From an uncultured Flavobacteriales bacterium (GTDB lineage: Bacteria; Bacteroidota; Bacteroidia; Flavobacteriales; UBA1820): a stretch of 64,000 bases of DNA. The position numbers were made by a program, and so were the translations under genes. The stretch covers positions 1 to 64,000 of the forward strand of contig CALJDR010000085.1 of NCBI GenBank assembly GCA_938023515.1. The letters run 5' to 3'. The notes beneath the pieces are model-generated. The model was not told where the DNA came from. It saw only the letters and a program-made list of their open reading frames with translations, and made no database searches. Positions 44,305 through 53,187 of the stretch are shown here, piece by piece; positions within the stretch are counted from its first letter, which is position 1; each line of letters opens with the position of its first letter.

Positions 44305-45477
44305 ATGTTCGTACTTCAAAATGAACAAACGCCCCCCCAGGGTATTATAGATTACATTCCCGCTCGCCTTACCGAAGGAAAGGAGTGGTATGTGTCGTAT
44401 TATGCAACCTACCCACCTACCGGGCAAATGCGGCGCAAGCGTATAAAGGTCAATCGGGTAAAAAGCGTACCCCAAAGGCGCACAATAGCAAGGGAAATCA
44501 TCAAGCGGATAAACGGCAAGCTGGCCGAGGGGTGGAACCCCTTTGTCGAAAATGCCGCGCCCAAGAGCTTCCACCGTTTCGATACGGCGATAAAAACCTA
44601 TTTAGAGGTGCAGAAAAAGGAGCTGGAAGATCGATCCTATAAGAGTTACGCCTCGTTCGTCAAGATCTTGCTGGAATACCTGGAAACGACCGGCAGGAAG
44701 CCGGATATGTTCGTGTATCAGTTCGATAAATCGGTGGCGGCGGAAATTATGCTGGCCCTCAAACGAAACCCGAAGATCGCCCCGCGCACCTATAATAATT
44801 ATCTCATGTTCTTTAAGAGCCTGTTTAATTGGCTGAAAAGTTTCAGCTATATTTCGGTAAATCCATTTGAAAATCTGCGTCCGATGCCCAAGAAACTAAC
44901 AAAGGCGCATAAGGAGCTTTTCACGCCCGAAATGCGCCGGGATCTCAAGGAATACCTGGAATGGGAAAATCCGCGCTACCTGGTGGCCTGCCTATTGTGC
45001 TATTACTGTTTTATGCGGCCCAAAGAGATATCCTGGATGAAGCTGGGCGATATCAATTTCAAGACACAAACGATCCGGGTGTGGGAGGATTACGCGAAAA
45101 ACGATAAAACATCCGTGCGGACGATCCCCGATGTGATGATGCCCTACCTTTTGGCCTTGGATTGGAGTTATCCCAGCGATTACTTTGTGTTTTCGGGGGA
45201 TAAAAAAGGCCGTTTCTTTGCCGGAAAAACGCATCTTGAGCCTATTTATATCGCAAAATATTGGATATCGGTAAGGGAGCATTTCGGGTGGTCAAAAAAG
45301 GTACAGTTTTACAACCTCAAACACACCGGCATCACGAATATGCTGGCCGATGGCGTGGCTCCTAACTTCGTCCAGGGCCAGGCGGATCATCAATCGCTGG
45401 AAATGACCGGTAATTATGCAGCGACACAAACACCGGTGTCCCAAGAGGATATCCGGAAAAAGGTATCAGCGTTTTAA
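44305..45477 (+). CDS. int: Phage tyrosine integrase
   Basis: A 390-residue site-specific recombinase: N-terminal arm-binding part (to about 90), SAM-like core-binding domain (about 95-190), C-terminal catalytic domain. Arg238 in CFMRPKEISW and Tyr371 in MTGNYA are the first Arg and the nucleophile. The usual HxLR box is YNLK (336-339), so His and the second Arg are replaced by Tyr and Lys; the later HQS of the motif LGHxS is kept (ADHQS). The ATG at 44305 was preferred over the GTG at 44233, which would overlap the direct repeats. Next to the tRNA, as expected for an enzyme that recombines there. Confidence 0.93.
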   Translation: MFVLQNEQTPPQGIIDYIPARLTEGKEWYVSYYATYPPTGQMRRKRIKVNRVKSVPQRRTIAREIIKRINGKLAEGWNPFVENAAPKSFHRFDTAIKTYLEVQKKELEDRSYKSYASFVKILLEYLETTGRKPDMFVYQFDKSVAAEIMLALKRNPKIAPRTYNNYLMFFKSLFNWLKSFSYISVNPFENLRPMPKKLTKAHKELFTPEMRRDLKEYLEWENPRYLVACLLCYYCFMRPKEISWMKLGDINFKTQTIRVWEDYAKNDKTSVRTIPDVMMPYLLALDWSYPSDYFVFSGDKKGRFFAGKTHLEPIYIAKYWISVREHFGWSKKVQFYNLKHTGITNMLADGVAPNFVQGQADHQSLEMTGNYAATQTPVSQEDIRKKVSAF

Positions 45478-45969
45478 TATCCGGAATACTTTGTAAGCCG
45501 CCCCCAGGACAAGCACAATAAGAGCAAGCCCTCCGGCGTTCATGCGGATCTTCTGCCACCAATTTAGCTCCTTCTCCACGAAATAAGGCACTTCCTTTGT
45601 TTGGTACACAATGCTGTCCCGGATAGTTTCCCGATCCTTGTATTTTACCTCTATTTTAGGTGTAAACGCTTTATTTTGGAGGGTATGATAGATCGTGCCG
45701 TCCGGCTGTATTCGTGCATCGGAAGCGGCCAAAATCGTTTCCAAGTGTGAGCTGTCCCGGCGGATCACCTCAATACGTTCCGGGGGAAGCTGGACGGTTA
45801 CGGTGTCGGTTTTCAATATCTCGCGGTATTCCACCCGCACCCTTTCCTCCTTGTTTTCCTTTTGCACCGCCCTCTTTACGCTGCAGGAGCAAAGGCAAAG
45901 CAGGCCGCAAGCCAGGAAAAACAGTAACAGCCCACCCAAAAGGATTTTCAAAGTTCTCATATAGTTCAT
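45466..45969 (-). CDS. Candidate unimolecular spanin (lipoprotein with C-terminal membrane segment)
   Basis: A 167-residue protein with a hydrophobic N-terminus ending in several Cys (LLCLCSCS; Cys29 in LCSC is the likely lipid-modified one), a charged, partly coiled-coil periplasmic middle (EYREILKTDTVTVQ, RIEVIRRDSS), and a C-terminal membrane helix (about 143-163) with a basic end FRILKR. Outer-membrane lipid anchor plus inner-membrane helix in one chain is the layout of a u-spanin, which fuses the two membranes in the last step of lysis. Its place beside the lysozyme supports this. Overlaps the convergent integrase by 12 bases. Start may be 45969 or 45960. Confidence 0.7.
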   Translation of the reverse strand: MNYMRTLKILLGGLLLFFLACGLLCLCSCSVKRAVQKENKEERVRVEYREILKTDTVTVQLPPERIEVIRRDSSHLETILAASDARIQPDGTIYHTLQNKAFTPKIEVKYKDRETIRDSIVYQTKEVPYFVEKELNWWQKIRMNAGGLALIVLVLGAAYKVFRILKR

Positions 45970-46058
45970 TATTTTAGTTTTTTACGTTTTTTTAAAATAA
46001 GCACAAGGCTTATTTTAGTTTTCTAAAATCTTCTAATTATTTCCAAATTAGAAATAGC

Positions 46059-46514
46059 CTATGCCGGGGTAAAATACAGGTCAAGCTCCATCTGCCGGCG
46101 GATGGTCAGCCCCCGCAGCTCCTTCCCTCCGGATTTATTCCATCGGAGCCATTCACGGGCGATACCTTCCCGGTCGTTCGGATCCGCATTTATCACTTTC
46201 CGCAGGGTGCTCTTGGCAAAATTGCCTTCTCCCAGGTTATACACCCAGGATACCAGCGCGGAATATTGGTTTTCGTTCAGCCGGAAGGATAAAAGGCCGT
46301 CCAAGGCCCGTTCTTTTTGCTCGATATCTTCCTGCAGGAATTTTTCGGCCTGGGCTTCGGTGATGGTCTGCCCCGGCTTAACACCTTGGGTATGCCCGTA
46401 TCCGATTGTCCACACGCCGGCGGGACACAGATACGACTGCAGGCGCAGACTTTCACAGCTCTTGATGATCTGCAGGGCTCGTTTGTTGGTTTTCATTTTC
46501 AAAAAGTATTTCAT
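46059..46514 (-). CDS. Phage lysozyme (GH24 endolysin)
   Basis: Muramidase of the T4/P1/P21 type, 151 residues, that cuts peptidoglycan at lysis. Catalytic triad E-x8-C-x5-T is visible as Glu21, Cys30, Thr36 (CESLRLQSYLCPAGVWTIGYGHT region); Cys at the second position occurs in some GH24 members in place of Asp. NQYSALVSWVYNLGEGNF is the typical second motif. No signal peptide, so export depends on a holin. An alternative start is the Met at residue 7. Its first 62 bases lie inside the end of the gene before it. Confidence 0.94.
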   Translation of the reverse strand: MKYFLKMKTNKRALQIIKSCESLRLQSYLCPAGVWTIGYGHTQGVKPGQTITEAQAEKFLQEDIEQKERALDGLLSFRLNENQYSALVSWVYNLGEGNFAKSTLRKVINADPNDREGIAREWLRWNKSGGKELRGLTIRRQMELDLYFTPA

Positions 46515-46842
46515 CGCCCCGCTGGGGTATGCGTTTTAAGCACATAGGGCGATAACATTTATCGTATTCTAAATCTTTACACTCTAATTCCTTTTCGTGG
46601 AGCTTTTGGAGGGTATCCAGGTGCGCCTTTTGTTCGTCCCGGAGTTCTTTATAAATGATATCCACCTTTTTATCGCGCTCACCGATCCGGGCCTCCATCC
46701 AATTCGTGCGCTTGATATCATTGTCCAGCTCCGCCTCGTCCGCTTCGGCATTTTCTTTTCGCCGGCGGGACTTGAAAAGCAAAGTTCCCAGGATACCGTT
46801 AGTGATCACCAGGGCCAGGAGGTTGTATATCTGTTCCGTCAT
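46453..46842 (-). CDS. Small membrane/coiled-coil protein of the lysis group
   Basis: A 129-residue protein: one N-terminal membrane segment (about 4-24), then a long charged helix likely to form a coiled coil (about 28-95), then a tail with two Cys (YDKCYRPMCLKR). The same layout as inner-membrane lysis partners (i-spanin or antiholin-like), but I cannot assign it. Overlaps the lysozyme gene by 62 bases, more than usual, which could mean the lysozyme starts later. Confidence 0.65.
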   Translation of the reverse strand: MTEQIYNLLALVITNGILGTLLFKSRRRKENAEADEAELDNDIKRTNWMEARIGERDKKVDIIYKELRDEQKAHLDTLQKLHEKELECKDLEYDKCYRPMCLKRIPQRGDEILFENENQQTSPADHQEL

Positions 46843-46900
46843 TGTTCATCTACATTTAAGGCCCCGCCAGGGATGTAAACCTATACGGGGCCGGTTAGTA

Positions 46901-47098
46901 TTATTTGTTATGCAGGCGGATAGCGGCCCACACGCCGCCGGCCACGGCAGCCACCGCCAGGATCACACCCGCGATGCCCATGACGGTTTCGCCTTCTTCA
47001 AATTTGTACGCGGCACCAGCCACGCAAATAGCCAATGCAAGGATTGTAGTGCCGATAATGGCCCACATTTTGCCAAATTTTTTGTTTTCGTTTACCAT
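46901..47098 (-). CDS. Candidate holin
   Basis: A 65-residue protein with two hydrophobic helices (about 11-27 and 38-58; WAIIGTTILALAICVAGA and GIAGVILAVAAVAGGVWA) joined by a short acidic loop and ended by RLHNK. Size, two segments and basic C-terminus fit a class II holin. The start MVNENKKF (47098) was chosen because the longer frame would run into the preceding gene. Upstream of the lysozyme. Confidence 0.65.
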   Translation of the reverse strand: MVNENKKFGKMWAIIGTTILALAICVAGAAYKFEEGETVMGIAGVILAVAAVAGGVWAAIRLHNK

Positions 47099-47126
47099 TG
47101 TTTTTAAAGGTTTGGTTATTAAAAGG

Positions 47127-48989
47127 TTATTCGATTGCATCGTCATCGTCCGCCGTCAGATCCCAAAGGGAATACCCAGCCGCAAGGCTATCCTGGGCCA
47201 TACGTTCCGAAGCGTGGAAAGTAACGGTACCCACGACATAGCCCGGCGTATTGATCCTCGCCTGCATCTGGCCGCCGTTGATATACCGATCTTCCCGGTA
47301 TCGGATGGTCGTGCTTATGTAATATTGATCTACCTCGGTGATCTCGCCCTCGAAAGGCTCTACATCCCCATCGGAAAAAGTTACATAGCCCGATATCCCC
47401 ATCACGACCGTTCCGGCTATATCCGGGGTAGTGCTTACCGTTATGCGGTAATAAGCCGGATTTCCACTTTCATCGAAATCCATTCCTATCCCCCCTATCA
47501 CATCTACCGTAACCGTGGAAAGGGCAAAGGAGGCCGTGCCGGTCAGATCGGCGGATATATTGGTACGGGTAACGCTGGCTGTGGTGTAGGTTGCTCCATC
47601 CGAAAAAGTCCATTTTACAAACTTGTAGCCTGCGCGGGGGGTAGCGTTCCAAGTGGCGGATCCGCCGATGGTAACGCTGGCCGGGGACACCGTGGCCGTG
47701 CCGTAACTATCCTGGCCGGAAGCGACCAAGGCCCGCAGCGCAAAAGGCCGAAGGGCGAAATATGCCGTATCCGTGTAACCGGCCCGGATCTTGGATAAGG
47801 TAAAACTTGCTTCCGCCGGCGTATGCTTTTCCCATCGGGATAGTATATATCCGGTTTTAGGGGTGGCCGTAACGACGCTGGAGCCGTTACGCGGTACTTG
47901 TTCCGGATTGGCTCTTACGGTACCTTGATTTTCATTGGCGGATGATACTTCGATGCTGTATCTGTTATTATCCGCTTCGGTATAGATATCGGCTACTTGC
48001 CAGGTGCCCGGCGGTTGGATCTCCACATTCTGCGGGATGGATACTTCCCCGGCTCCCTGGATACCCTCTACCGTGCGGATAATCTCCTGGCCGTTCACCG
48101 TAAGCTCGAAGGTGTAACCGGTCAAAACGTGGCCGCCTCCGGTAGTATCCATATAGGGAATATCCAAGGTGATCGTGGCAAACTGTACGCTATCCCTGTT
48201 TTGCAGGGTTTTAGCCTCGATACACACCTGGCCGGCGGCGTTCACGTAAAAGATCATCGAAAAATCGATGACTTTGCTGGCATCGGCAAAAATGGCTGTA
48301 TCGGTGTAATTGTCAAATATGGTTTTACCGTAGGCGATTGCTTTTTGCCCGGATGACCACCGGACGAAACGCCAGGTATTGCGATCCGTTTCCGTAGCCT
48401 GGAGCACGACCGATGTGCCATACAACGGGCTGGAATTGCTCACGCTGGCGGTACCGGCTCCGGAGGGCGATACAGACACATTCACGCTCGGATGCCAGCC
48501 TTCCACCGACTGCCGGATATTTCCTTGCCGGTAGGCGTATTCTCCAAGTCCCGCCGGGGTGATGGTAACGCCGGAAATAATCAGTTTATAACACTTTTTG
48601 GGCGTATTCTTCCGGAATATATGAGCCTGGGCATCGCAAGTAAAATCGAACGACATTTGAAATAAATCGCTGCTGCCATCCGTAAAATAAGCGATCAAGT
48701 CCATCCCTACCGTGGCCGTCATGGGTTGGCCGTTCAGATTATAAACGCCGGCGGGACGATATGGCAGGCTGGCTGTACTTTTCACCGTAGCCACCGCTTG
48801 CGTACCGCCATCGATGGTTATGGCCAAGTCCATATTTAGCGGCTCCTGAAATAAATACCATTGTCCGTTCTTATATATGGCCGTGCCGCCCTTCATCCCG
48901 CGCCATTTGCCGTTATAATAAACCTCCTGCCCGATGATGGAATATCCCCGGCCACCTTTGTAAATCAATATATCGGATGCCTTTGCCAT
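47127..48989 (-). CDS. Phage tail/receptor protein with three InlB-like repeats
   Basis: A 620-residue structural protein. The N-terminus has short beta repeats (YKGGRGYSIIGQEVYYNGKWRGMKGG). Three divergent InlB B-repeat-like modules follow at about 170-240, 345-413 and 421-492: each runs from a Val/Thr strand through G(T/S)xVxxxAT to a W in FVRW, SRWE or FVKW and ends in DTAxFA. Such domains are usually in adhesins, so a host-binding tail tip or fibre is likely. The C-terminus is acidic (LTADDDDAIE). Follows the collagen-like fibre gene. Confidence 0.75.
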   Translation of the reverse strand: MAKASDILIYKGGRGYSIIGQEVYYNGKWRGMKGGTAIYKNGQWYLFQEPLNMDLAITIDGGTQAVATVKSTASLPYRPAGVYNLNGQPMTATVGMDLIAYFTDGSSDLFQMSFDFTCDAQAHIFRKNTPKKCYKLIISGVTITPAGLGEYAYRQGNIRQSVEGWHPSVNVSVSPSGAGTASVSNSSPLYGTSVVLQATETDRNTWRFVRWSSGQKAIAYGKTIFDNYTDTAIFADASKVIDFSMIFYVNAAGQVCIEAKTLQNRDSVQFATITLDIPYMDTTGGGHVLTGYTFELTVNGQEIIRTVEGIQGAGEVSIPQNVEIQPPGTWQVADIYTEADNNRYSIEVSSANENQGTVRANPEQVPRNGSSVVTATPKTGYILSRWEKHTPAEASFTLSKIRAGYTDTAYFALRPFALRALVASGQDSYGTATVSPASVTIGGSATWNATPRAGYKFVKWTFSDGATYTTASVTRTNISADLTGTASFALSTVTVDVIGGIGMDFDESGNPAYYRITVSTTPDIAGTVVMGISGYVTFSDGDVEPFEGEITEVDQYYISTTIRYREDRYINGGQMQARINTPGYVVGTVTFHASERMAQDSLAAGYSLWDLTADDDDAIE

Positions 48990-49001
48990 TGCCGTAGTGA
49001 T

Positions 49002-49880
49002 CTATGTAGTTACGATACGTATATCGCCATCCTTCGGGTTAGCCGGGACGGTATCCACGTATAAGGTCGGCAAATCGGACGCAAAGGCCATTTTTTGCCA
49101 CGGAGTAAATAACGATCCGTATATATAGCGGATATATATGGCCGGCATCGGGGATGTGCTGTTAGAAGGTATAGGGATGAATACCTGGGTGCCGCGCTGC
49201 GCTTCGCCTCCTAAATGCCCAAAATCCATTCGGGATACGATCAGCGTAAACGATACATCCGTAGTCGGTTTATTCGCTATCGCTGGGGTAGTTGAATTAT
49301 GGGTGTAAACTCCCGGTATCTTGGCCGTATTCAGATCGGTAATCCCAGGAAATTTACTATTCAAATAACTAACGTCTAATTCATAGGCTGCCGTGGCAGT
49401 TCCGGCAACATCCCCCTCTAAATTCCCGGAAAATCCGCCGAGCGACATTATCGGGACACCGCTCAATATGGCTCCTTCGCCGTTGGAAAGGCTTATCAAT
49501 AGCCCAAGACCATCGGATCCTTTTTCCCGGATTATAAGGCTATCCACGGTGTTCGGATCGTTCATCGTGTATGGCTCGACCGCTACCGGCCCGAAGTTCA
49601 TGGGCCCGGTGATATCCGATCCTGTTTTCTTGACATATTCGTCCAGCCTGGAATAATCCACCTCACCGGTGTCCCCCTTGGGGCCTTGAGGGCCGGGATC
49701 ACCTTTCGGCCCCTGGACACCGGCAGCTCCGGGATCGCCTTTATCACCTTTCGGCCCTTGGGCACCGGCAGCTCCGGGATCGCCTTTATCACCTTTCGGC
49801 CCTTGGGGGCCAGGTGCGCCGCCTATTACGATCTGCGGATCTACCGGGAAACCGCAATTTTTACATTTTTCGTCTGCCAT
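49002..49880 (-). CDS. Collagen-like tail fibre with pyocin-knob-like C-terminus
   Basis: A 292-residue fibre protein from the ATG at 49880 (MADEKCKNCGF; the two Cys may bind zinc or form a bond). Residues about 22-75 are Gly-X-Y repeats (GPQGPKGDKGDPGAAG) that form a trimeric collagen-like stalk. The C-terminal part (IPGVYTH..., FIPIPSNSTSPMPAIYIRYIYGSLFTPWQKM) resembles the knob of phage and pyocin fibres, the usual receptor-binding part. A terminator lies just upstream, so this gene may have its own promoter or be read through. Confidence 0.85.
   Translation of the reverse strand: MADEKCKNCGFPVDPQIVIGGAPGPQGPKGDKGDPGAAGAQGPKGDKGDPGAAGVQGPKGDPGPQGPKGDTGEVDYSRLDEYVKKTGSDITGPMNFGPVAVEPYTMNDPNTVDSLIIREKGSDGLGLLISLSNGEGAILSGVPIMSLGGFSGNLEGDVAGTATAAYELDVSYLNSKFPGITDLNTAKIPGVYTHNSTTPAIANKPTTDVSFTLIVSRMDFGHLGGEAQRGTQVFIPIPSNSTSPMPAIYIRYIYGSLFTPWQKMAFASDLPTLYVDTVPANPKDGDIRIVTT
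49680..49816 (-). repeat. Tandem 45-bp repeats in the collagen stalk
   Basis: The stalk is coded by nearly identical tandem units of 45 bases (15 residues, five Gly-X-Y triplets), with at least two almost exact copies and a diverged third. The exact repeats can change number by slippage or recombination, changing stalk length. Confidence 0.8.
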
Positions 49881-49897
49881 AACGTTTTCTTTTATGG

Positions 49898-49935
49898 CAC
49901 AAAAAAAGCCCCGCAATGCAGGGCTTCAAAGGACA
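49898..49935 (-). terminator. Intrinsic terminator, first copy of a 38-bp duplicate
   Basis: On the minus strand AAGCCC...GGGCTT with an inner GC/GC pair forms a hairpin followed by seven T. It lies 13 bases past the stop of the gene ending at 49949 and 18 bases before the fibre start. An identical 38-base stretch occurs at 56217-56254. Confidence 0.85.
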
Positions 49936-49948
49936 GACTTGGCGGGGA

Positions 49949-50956
49949 TCAGATGTAACGACTTTCCCGAAGCTCGGTAAAGACAATATCCAGGGTGCGC
50001 GGCGTGGTGTTATCGTCAGACGAATATACCAGGTGATCCTCGCACGTAACGGCAAAGGGAACGGCCTGCAGGCAATACTCGGATTTTAGATACACCTCGT
50101 CCGAGCGTAGAATATCCGCGATATTTACCCCGTAATACTCCGGGTGAAGATATCCGGTATTTATTTTGAATTGTCTTTTACGGGCGGCCCGCATCGTGCG
50201 GTCGGTATATAGGCCGCTTTGTGTGTCGTACCGTTTGAGCGTTTCGGCTTCCTGGGCGGCGGACTCGGACACTTCCATCTTTCCCCGGATGGTAAGGCGT
50301 TCCCACGCGCCGAAGCTATTGCGGTACGTAACCACGCCGCGTACCGGGGCGGGCGGATCCGGCTGGATGGCGATGGTTAGCGGTGTTTTGCCCTGTTGGG
50401 ACAGCGTATAAAGCGGTATCCCTGCCTCGAATGCCCGAAGATCCAGGGCCACGATCTGCCCCAGGTAAGGCGTAAGGTCGTAAGTTTCGGCTTTATTCAC
50501 CGTCCGGACGGTAATAGGTGCCCCGCCCAGGACATAGACCGGTAACAGGTCGCTTTCGTACCAATGGGCAAGGGTGCCATCGTATCCGGAAATAAGGGCC
50601 GGGATCCGTGAGGCCATCCACCGGGCATACGCGGCATTTCCTAACGAAGTGCCGCCGGGCAGCACGTAAAAATCAGCCGAAACACCACCGACCGCCACCG
50701 TAAAATGCCCCTGGGGATCGAACGGGGTAACGATATCCGGAAAGTTATCGGCCAGGGCAGGCTTGCCGATGTACGGGGCAACGGCCTCGGCCAGGTCGAT
50801 GTGTAAGGTATCGGTGTAAGGCTCGTATTTTTCGGAAAATAGGAGCGTATCGCCCCGCTTTAGCTCGATGGTGTACGTTTGCCGGGCCGTCAGCCCGGAC
50901 AGGTGCGCCATAACGGGGCATCCGGCGAAGGATAATTTTTGTATCTCTATATTCAT
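49949..50956 (-). CDS. Phage tail/baseplate-associated protein
   Basis: A 335-residue protein, beta-rich, without recognisable domain. It begins MNIEIQKLSFAGCPVMAHLSG; the start at 50956 overlaps the preceding stop codon (ATGA), which is why the longer frame (to 51310) was rejected. The N-terminal half resembles a beta sandwich (TYTIELKRGDTLLFSEKYEPYTDTLHIDLAEAV). Place between the tail hub-like protein and the fibre suggests a baseplate or distal tail part; that is inference. Confidence 0.7.
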   Translation of the reverse strand: MNIEIQKLSFAGCPVMAHLSGLTARQTYTIELKRGDTLLFSEKYEPYTDTLHIDLAEAVAPYIGKPALADNFPDIVTPFDPQGHFTVAVGGVSADFYVLPGGTSLGNAAYARWMASRIPALISGYDGTLAHWYESDLLPVYVLGGAPITVRTVNKAETYDLTPYLGQIVALDLRAFEAGIPLYTLSQQGKTPLTIAIQPDPPAPVRGVVTYRNSFGAWERLTIRGKMEVSESAAQEAETLKRYDTQSGLYTDRTMRAARKRQFKINTGYLHPEYYGVNIADILRSDEVYLKSEYCLQAVPFAVTCEDHLVYSSDDNTTPRTLDIVFTELRESRYI

Positions 50957-53187
50957 GGTCTGGGTGGTTTTTCTTCGTAATATCCGGTAGCCTCGATGGT
51001 TATTTCCGTATTCCCGGCTATGCGTTCCAAGGTTTGTATCACATCTGCAGGCGGGGCGATGGCGTGGTTTTGGTACAGGATTTCCTCGCCTTTGGTAATG
51101 GTCATATCGATAAGCCCCATATCTGCCGGATCCGTCAATATCAGACCTTCCAAATGGGCCGTATCTCCGTCCTGGATGGGGACTTCCATTTGCAGGCTCC
51201 CGTCCGTAGGGAAAGAATAGGCCCCCGCCGAGGTGGTTACGGTACCGGATATTTTGCAATTTGTCAAATGCAGATTGATTTTGAGCGTAAATGTGGGGAC
51301 AAACCCGCATTGCGAGGACTCCGGGTAGTATATTTGTTCGGTTGAGTCGTAATCATCCATCGTTTCGTGGCCGTCATACCAAATGTATTTCCGGCGGAAA
51401 ACGCGGGTAACGACCAACGTAGTACCGGAGCACCGGCTATTTTCCGAGCTAACGACCTTGACGATTTCCCGGATCACATCGTCCGGTTGTTGCGTTTCCT
51501 TTTCCACATCATACGGCTCCTGCAGGCGGGCCGTGCGCAGGATCACCTCGTAATAATCCGCCGCCACGTTGTCCGTGATCTGCTCGACCACCACCGGCTG
51601 ACCGAAAAGCAAATACTTGCCCAGCACCCCAAGTGTGATACGTTTGTCGATTTTTACGGTGATACGCTGGTTAGCATGGCGCAGGAACATATCGAAGTCC
51701 GCATAATACTGCTTGTATATCCCCTTCACGCCCCAGGTCTGCGGGCTGAATTGTCCCCGGATATCGACCGTGCCGTCCGGATCCTTGAAAAGAAAACACA
51801 GGCAGTCCTTGGTGCCGCTCTTTTTGTCCTCGGCGTTGGTAAGGGCGGTATTGAGCCAATTTGCCCCGGTAAGTACCGCAATGGCCCCATCCGGAATGGT
51901 GCGGCTGGCCGGGGTGAGCGGGATCTCTATTTCCTTTTTCTCGGACAGCACATCGGGATCGTAGGCAAATACATTGCTGCACAGGACGGTATTTGTACGG
52001 GTGGTTAGTCCGCCTTTGGCCGAGGTGCTGTACATCATAAAAAGGTTATAAAAAGGCTGGTAATTCGGCTCCTGCAGCCACGCCTTCGATGACTGTGCTT
52101 CCTGGAAAAGGCTTGTCCATACCTTCGCCGCCTCCTGGATGGTTTCATACGTGGGGGATCCGGCGATATCGCCCTTAAAATCCTGCGTGATGCCGTCCTG
52201 GGCGTAAGTCATTCCGTCTATCGATGTGCGGGTAAACTTGTTTTCCTGGGTAAGCCGCACCTGGGACGGTTTGTGCATTTCTACCACCGGACGATCCGCG
52301 ATATATTCGTCCAGGTCGGCCACCACCGGCGTGGCCAGCCACTCGGAAAAACTCACAAAGCGGGGCCTTCCGGCCTCTACAATGAACTTGCCGCCCCGGA
52401 TCCTTTCGATGCCGGTAACAAAATCCACCGCCGTGAGTTCCGGGGCGAGCTGGCTATACGTGATAATACTTCGCACGATGGCATCCACCGTATTGCAGGC
52501 TATCAGTATCTCGCCCTGGGCGCGGTCGTATATTTGGGAGGTGTCGAACGCCTGGCCAAAGAGTTTTTTTAGCACCCAGCCCAAACGCAGGAAGGGCACG
52601 ATGCCATACCCTTCGGGATTATAAGATACGGTTTTGCTATCGATATAATCCTGGGCCTTGGTCTGAAAACGCCCATCGGTGCGGGTATTGATGATAAAAC
52701 GCTGCTGCTGTTCCTTGGGATAGGACAGGTAGATGTTTTCCACCATATCATAGGGATCTTCCGAAAGATCGTCCTGGGACAGATGGGTAATACATTGATA
52801 AATGGACGGGAACGATTTTTCACCGTCCAGGAATTGCGCCAGCATATAATCCTTGAATTTGGCGGCCACGGTACCGGTATCCACGGCGGCGGACACTTCG
52901 ATACTATCGGAGCTCACGGCGGTAACGCTCACCGTTACGGCATACATCCGGGCTCCCACCCATAGCTGGCCGTCCTTTTCATCGGGCATCTTGGCCGTGC
53001 GGGTAAAACGGGCCGGATAGCCGAAAATCCGGTTATTGTGCGGGGTAAGGGGCAAGGAAAAAGGATAGGTATAACTGCCCTGGCCGTCCGAGATAAGCGG
53101 GTTGATATCGATGATGGTAATGGCCGGGCGCGTGGAAAAGTCCACATCCTCGCCCTCCACGACAAGGCGTATATTTTTATCATTCAT
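50953..53187 (-). CDS. Large tail protein downstream of the tape measure
   Basis: A 744-residue protein in the position of the tail hub/distal tail protein. N-terminal MNDKNIRLVVEGEDVDFSTRPAITI and PFSLPLTPHNNRIFGYP look like the beta domain of phage tail proteins of Bacteroidales; the rest is mixed. The C-terminal 100 residues form an immunoglobulin-like stretch (TLKINLHLTNCKISGTVTTSAG). It overlaps the tape measure gene and the next gene by four bases each, so all three are translated together. Confidence 0.75.
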   Translation of the reverse strand: MNDKNIRLVVEGEDVDFSTRPAITIIDINPLISDGQGSYTYPFSLPLTPHNNRIFGYPARFTRTAKMPDEKDGQLWVGARMYAVTVSVTAVSSDSIEVSAAVDTGTVAAKFKDYMLAQFLDGEKSFPSIYQCITHLSQDDLSEDPYDMVENIYLSYPKEQQQRFIINTRTDGRFQTKAQDYIDSKTVSYNPEGYGIVPFLRLGWVLKKLFGQAFDTSQIYDRAQGEILIACNTVDAIVRSIITYSQLAPELTAVDFVTGIERIRGGKFIVEAGRPRFVSFSEWLATPVVADLDEYIADRPVVEMHKPSQVRLTQENKFTRTSIDGMTYAQDGITQDFKGDIAGSPTYETIQEAAKVWTSLFQEAQSSKAWLQEPNYQPFYNLFMMYSTSAKGGLTTRTNTVLCSNVFAYDPDVLSEKKEIEIPLTPASRTIPDGAIAVLTGANWLNTALTNAEDKKSGTKDCLCFLFKDPDGTVDIRGQFSPQTWGVKGIYKQYYADFDMFLRHANQRITVKIDKRITLGVLGKYLLFGQPVVVEQITDNVAADYYEVILRTARLQEPYDVEKETQQPDDVIREIVKVVSSENSRCSGTTLVVTRVFRRKYIWYDGHETMDDYDSTEQIYYPESSQCGFVPTFTLKINLHLTNCKISGTVTTSAGAYSFPTDGSLQMEVPIQDGDTAHLEGLILTDPADMGLIDMTITKGEEILYQNHAIAPPADVIQTLERIAGNTEITIEATGYYEEKPPRP

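Noticed and set aside
49680..49816. Possible CRISPR array from regular repeats
   Set aside because: Units are adjacent without spacers and code for Gly-X-Y triplets in frame; no cas genes in the window.
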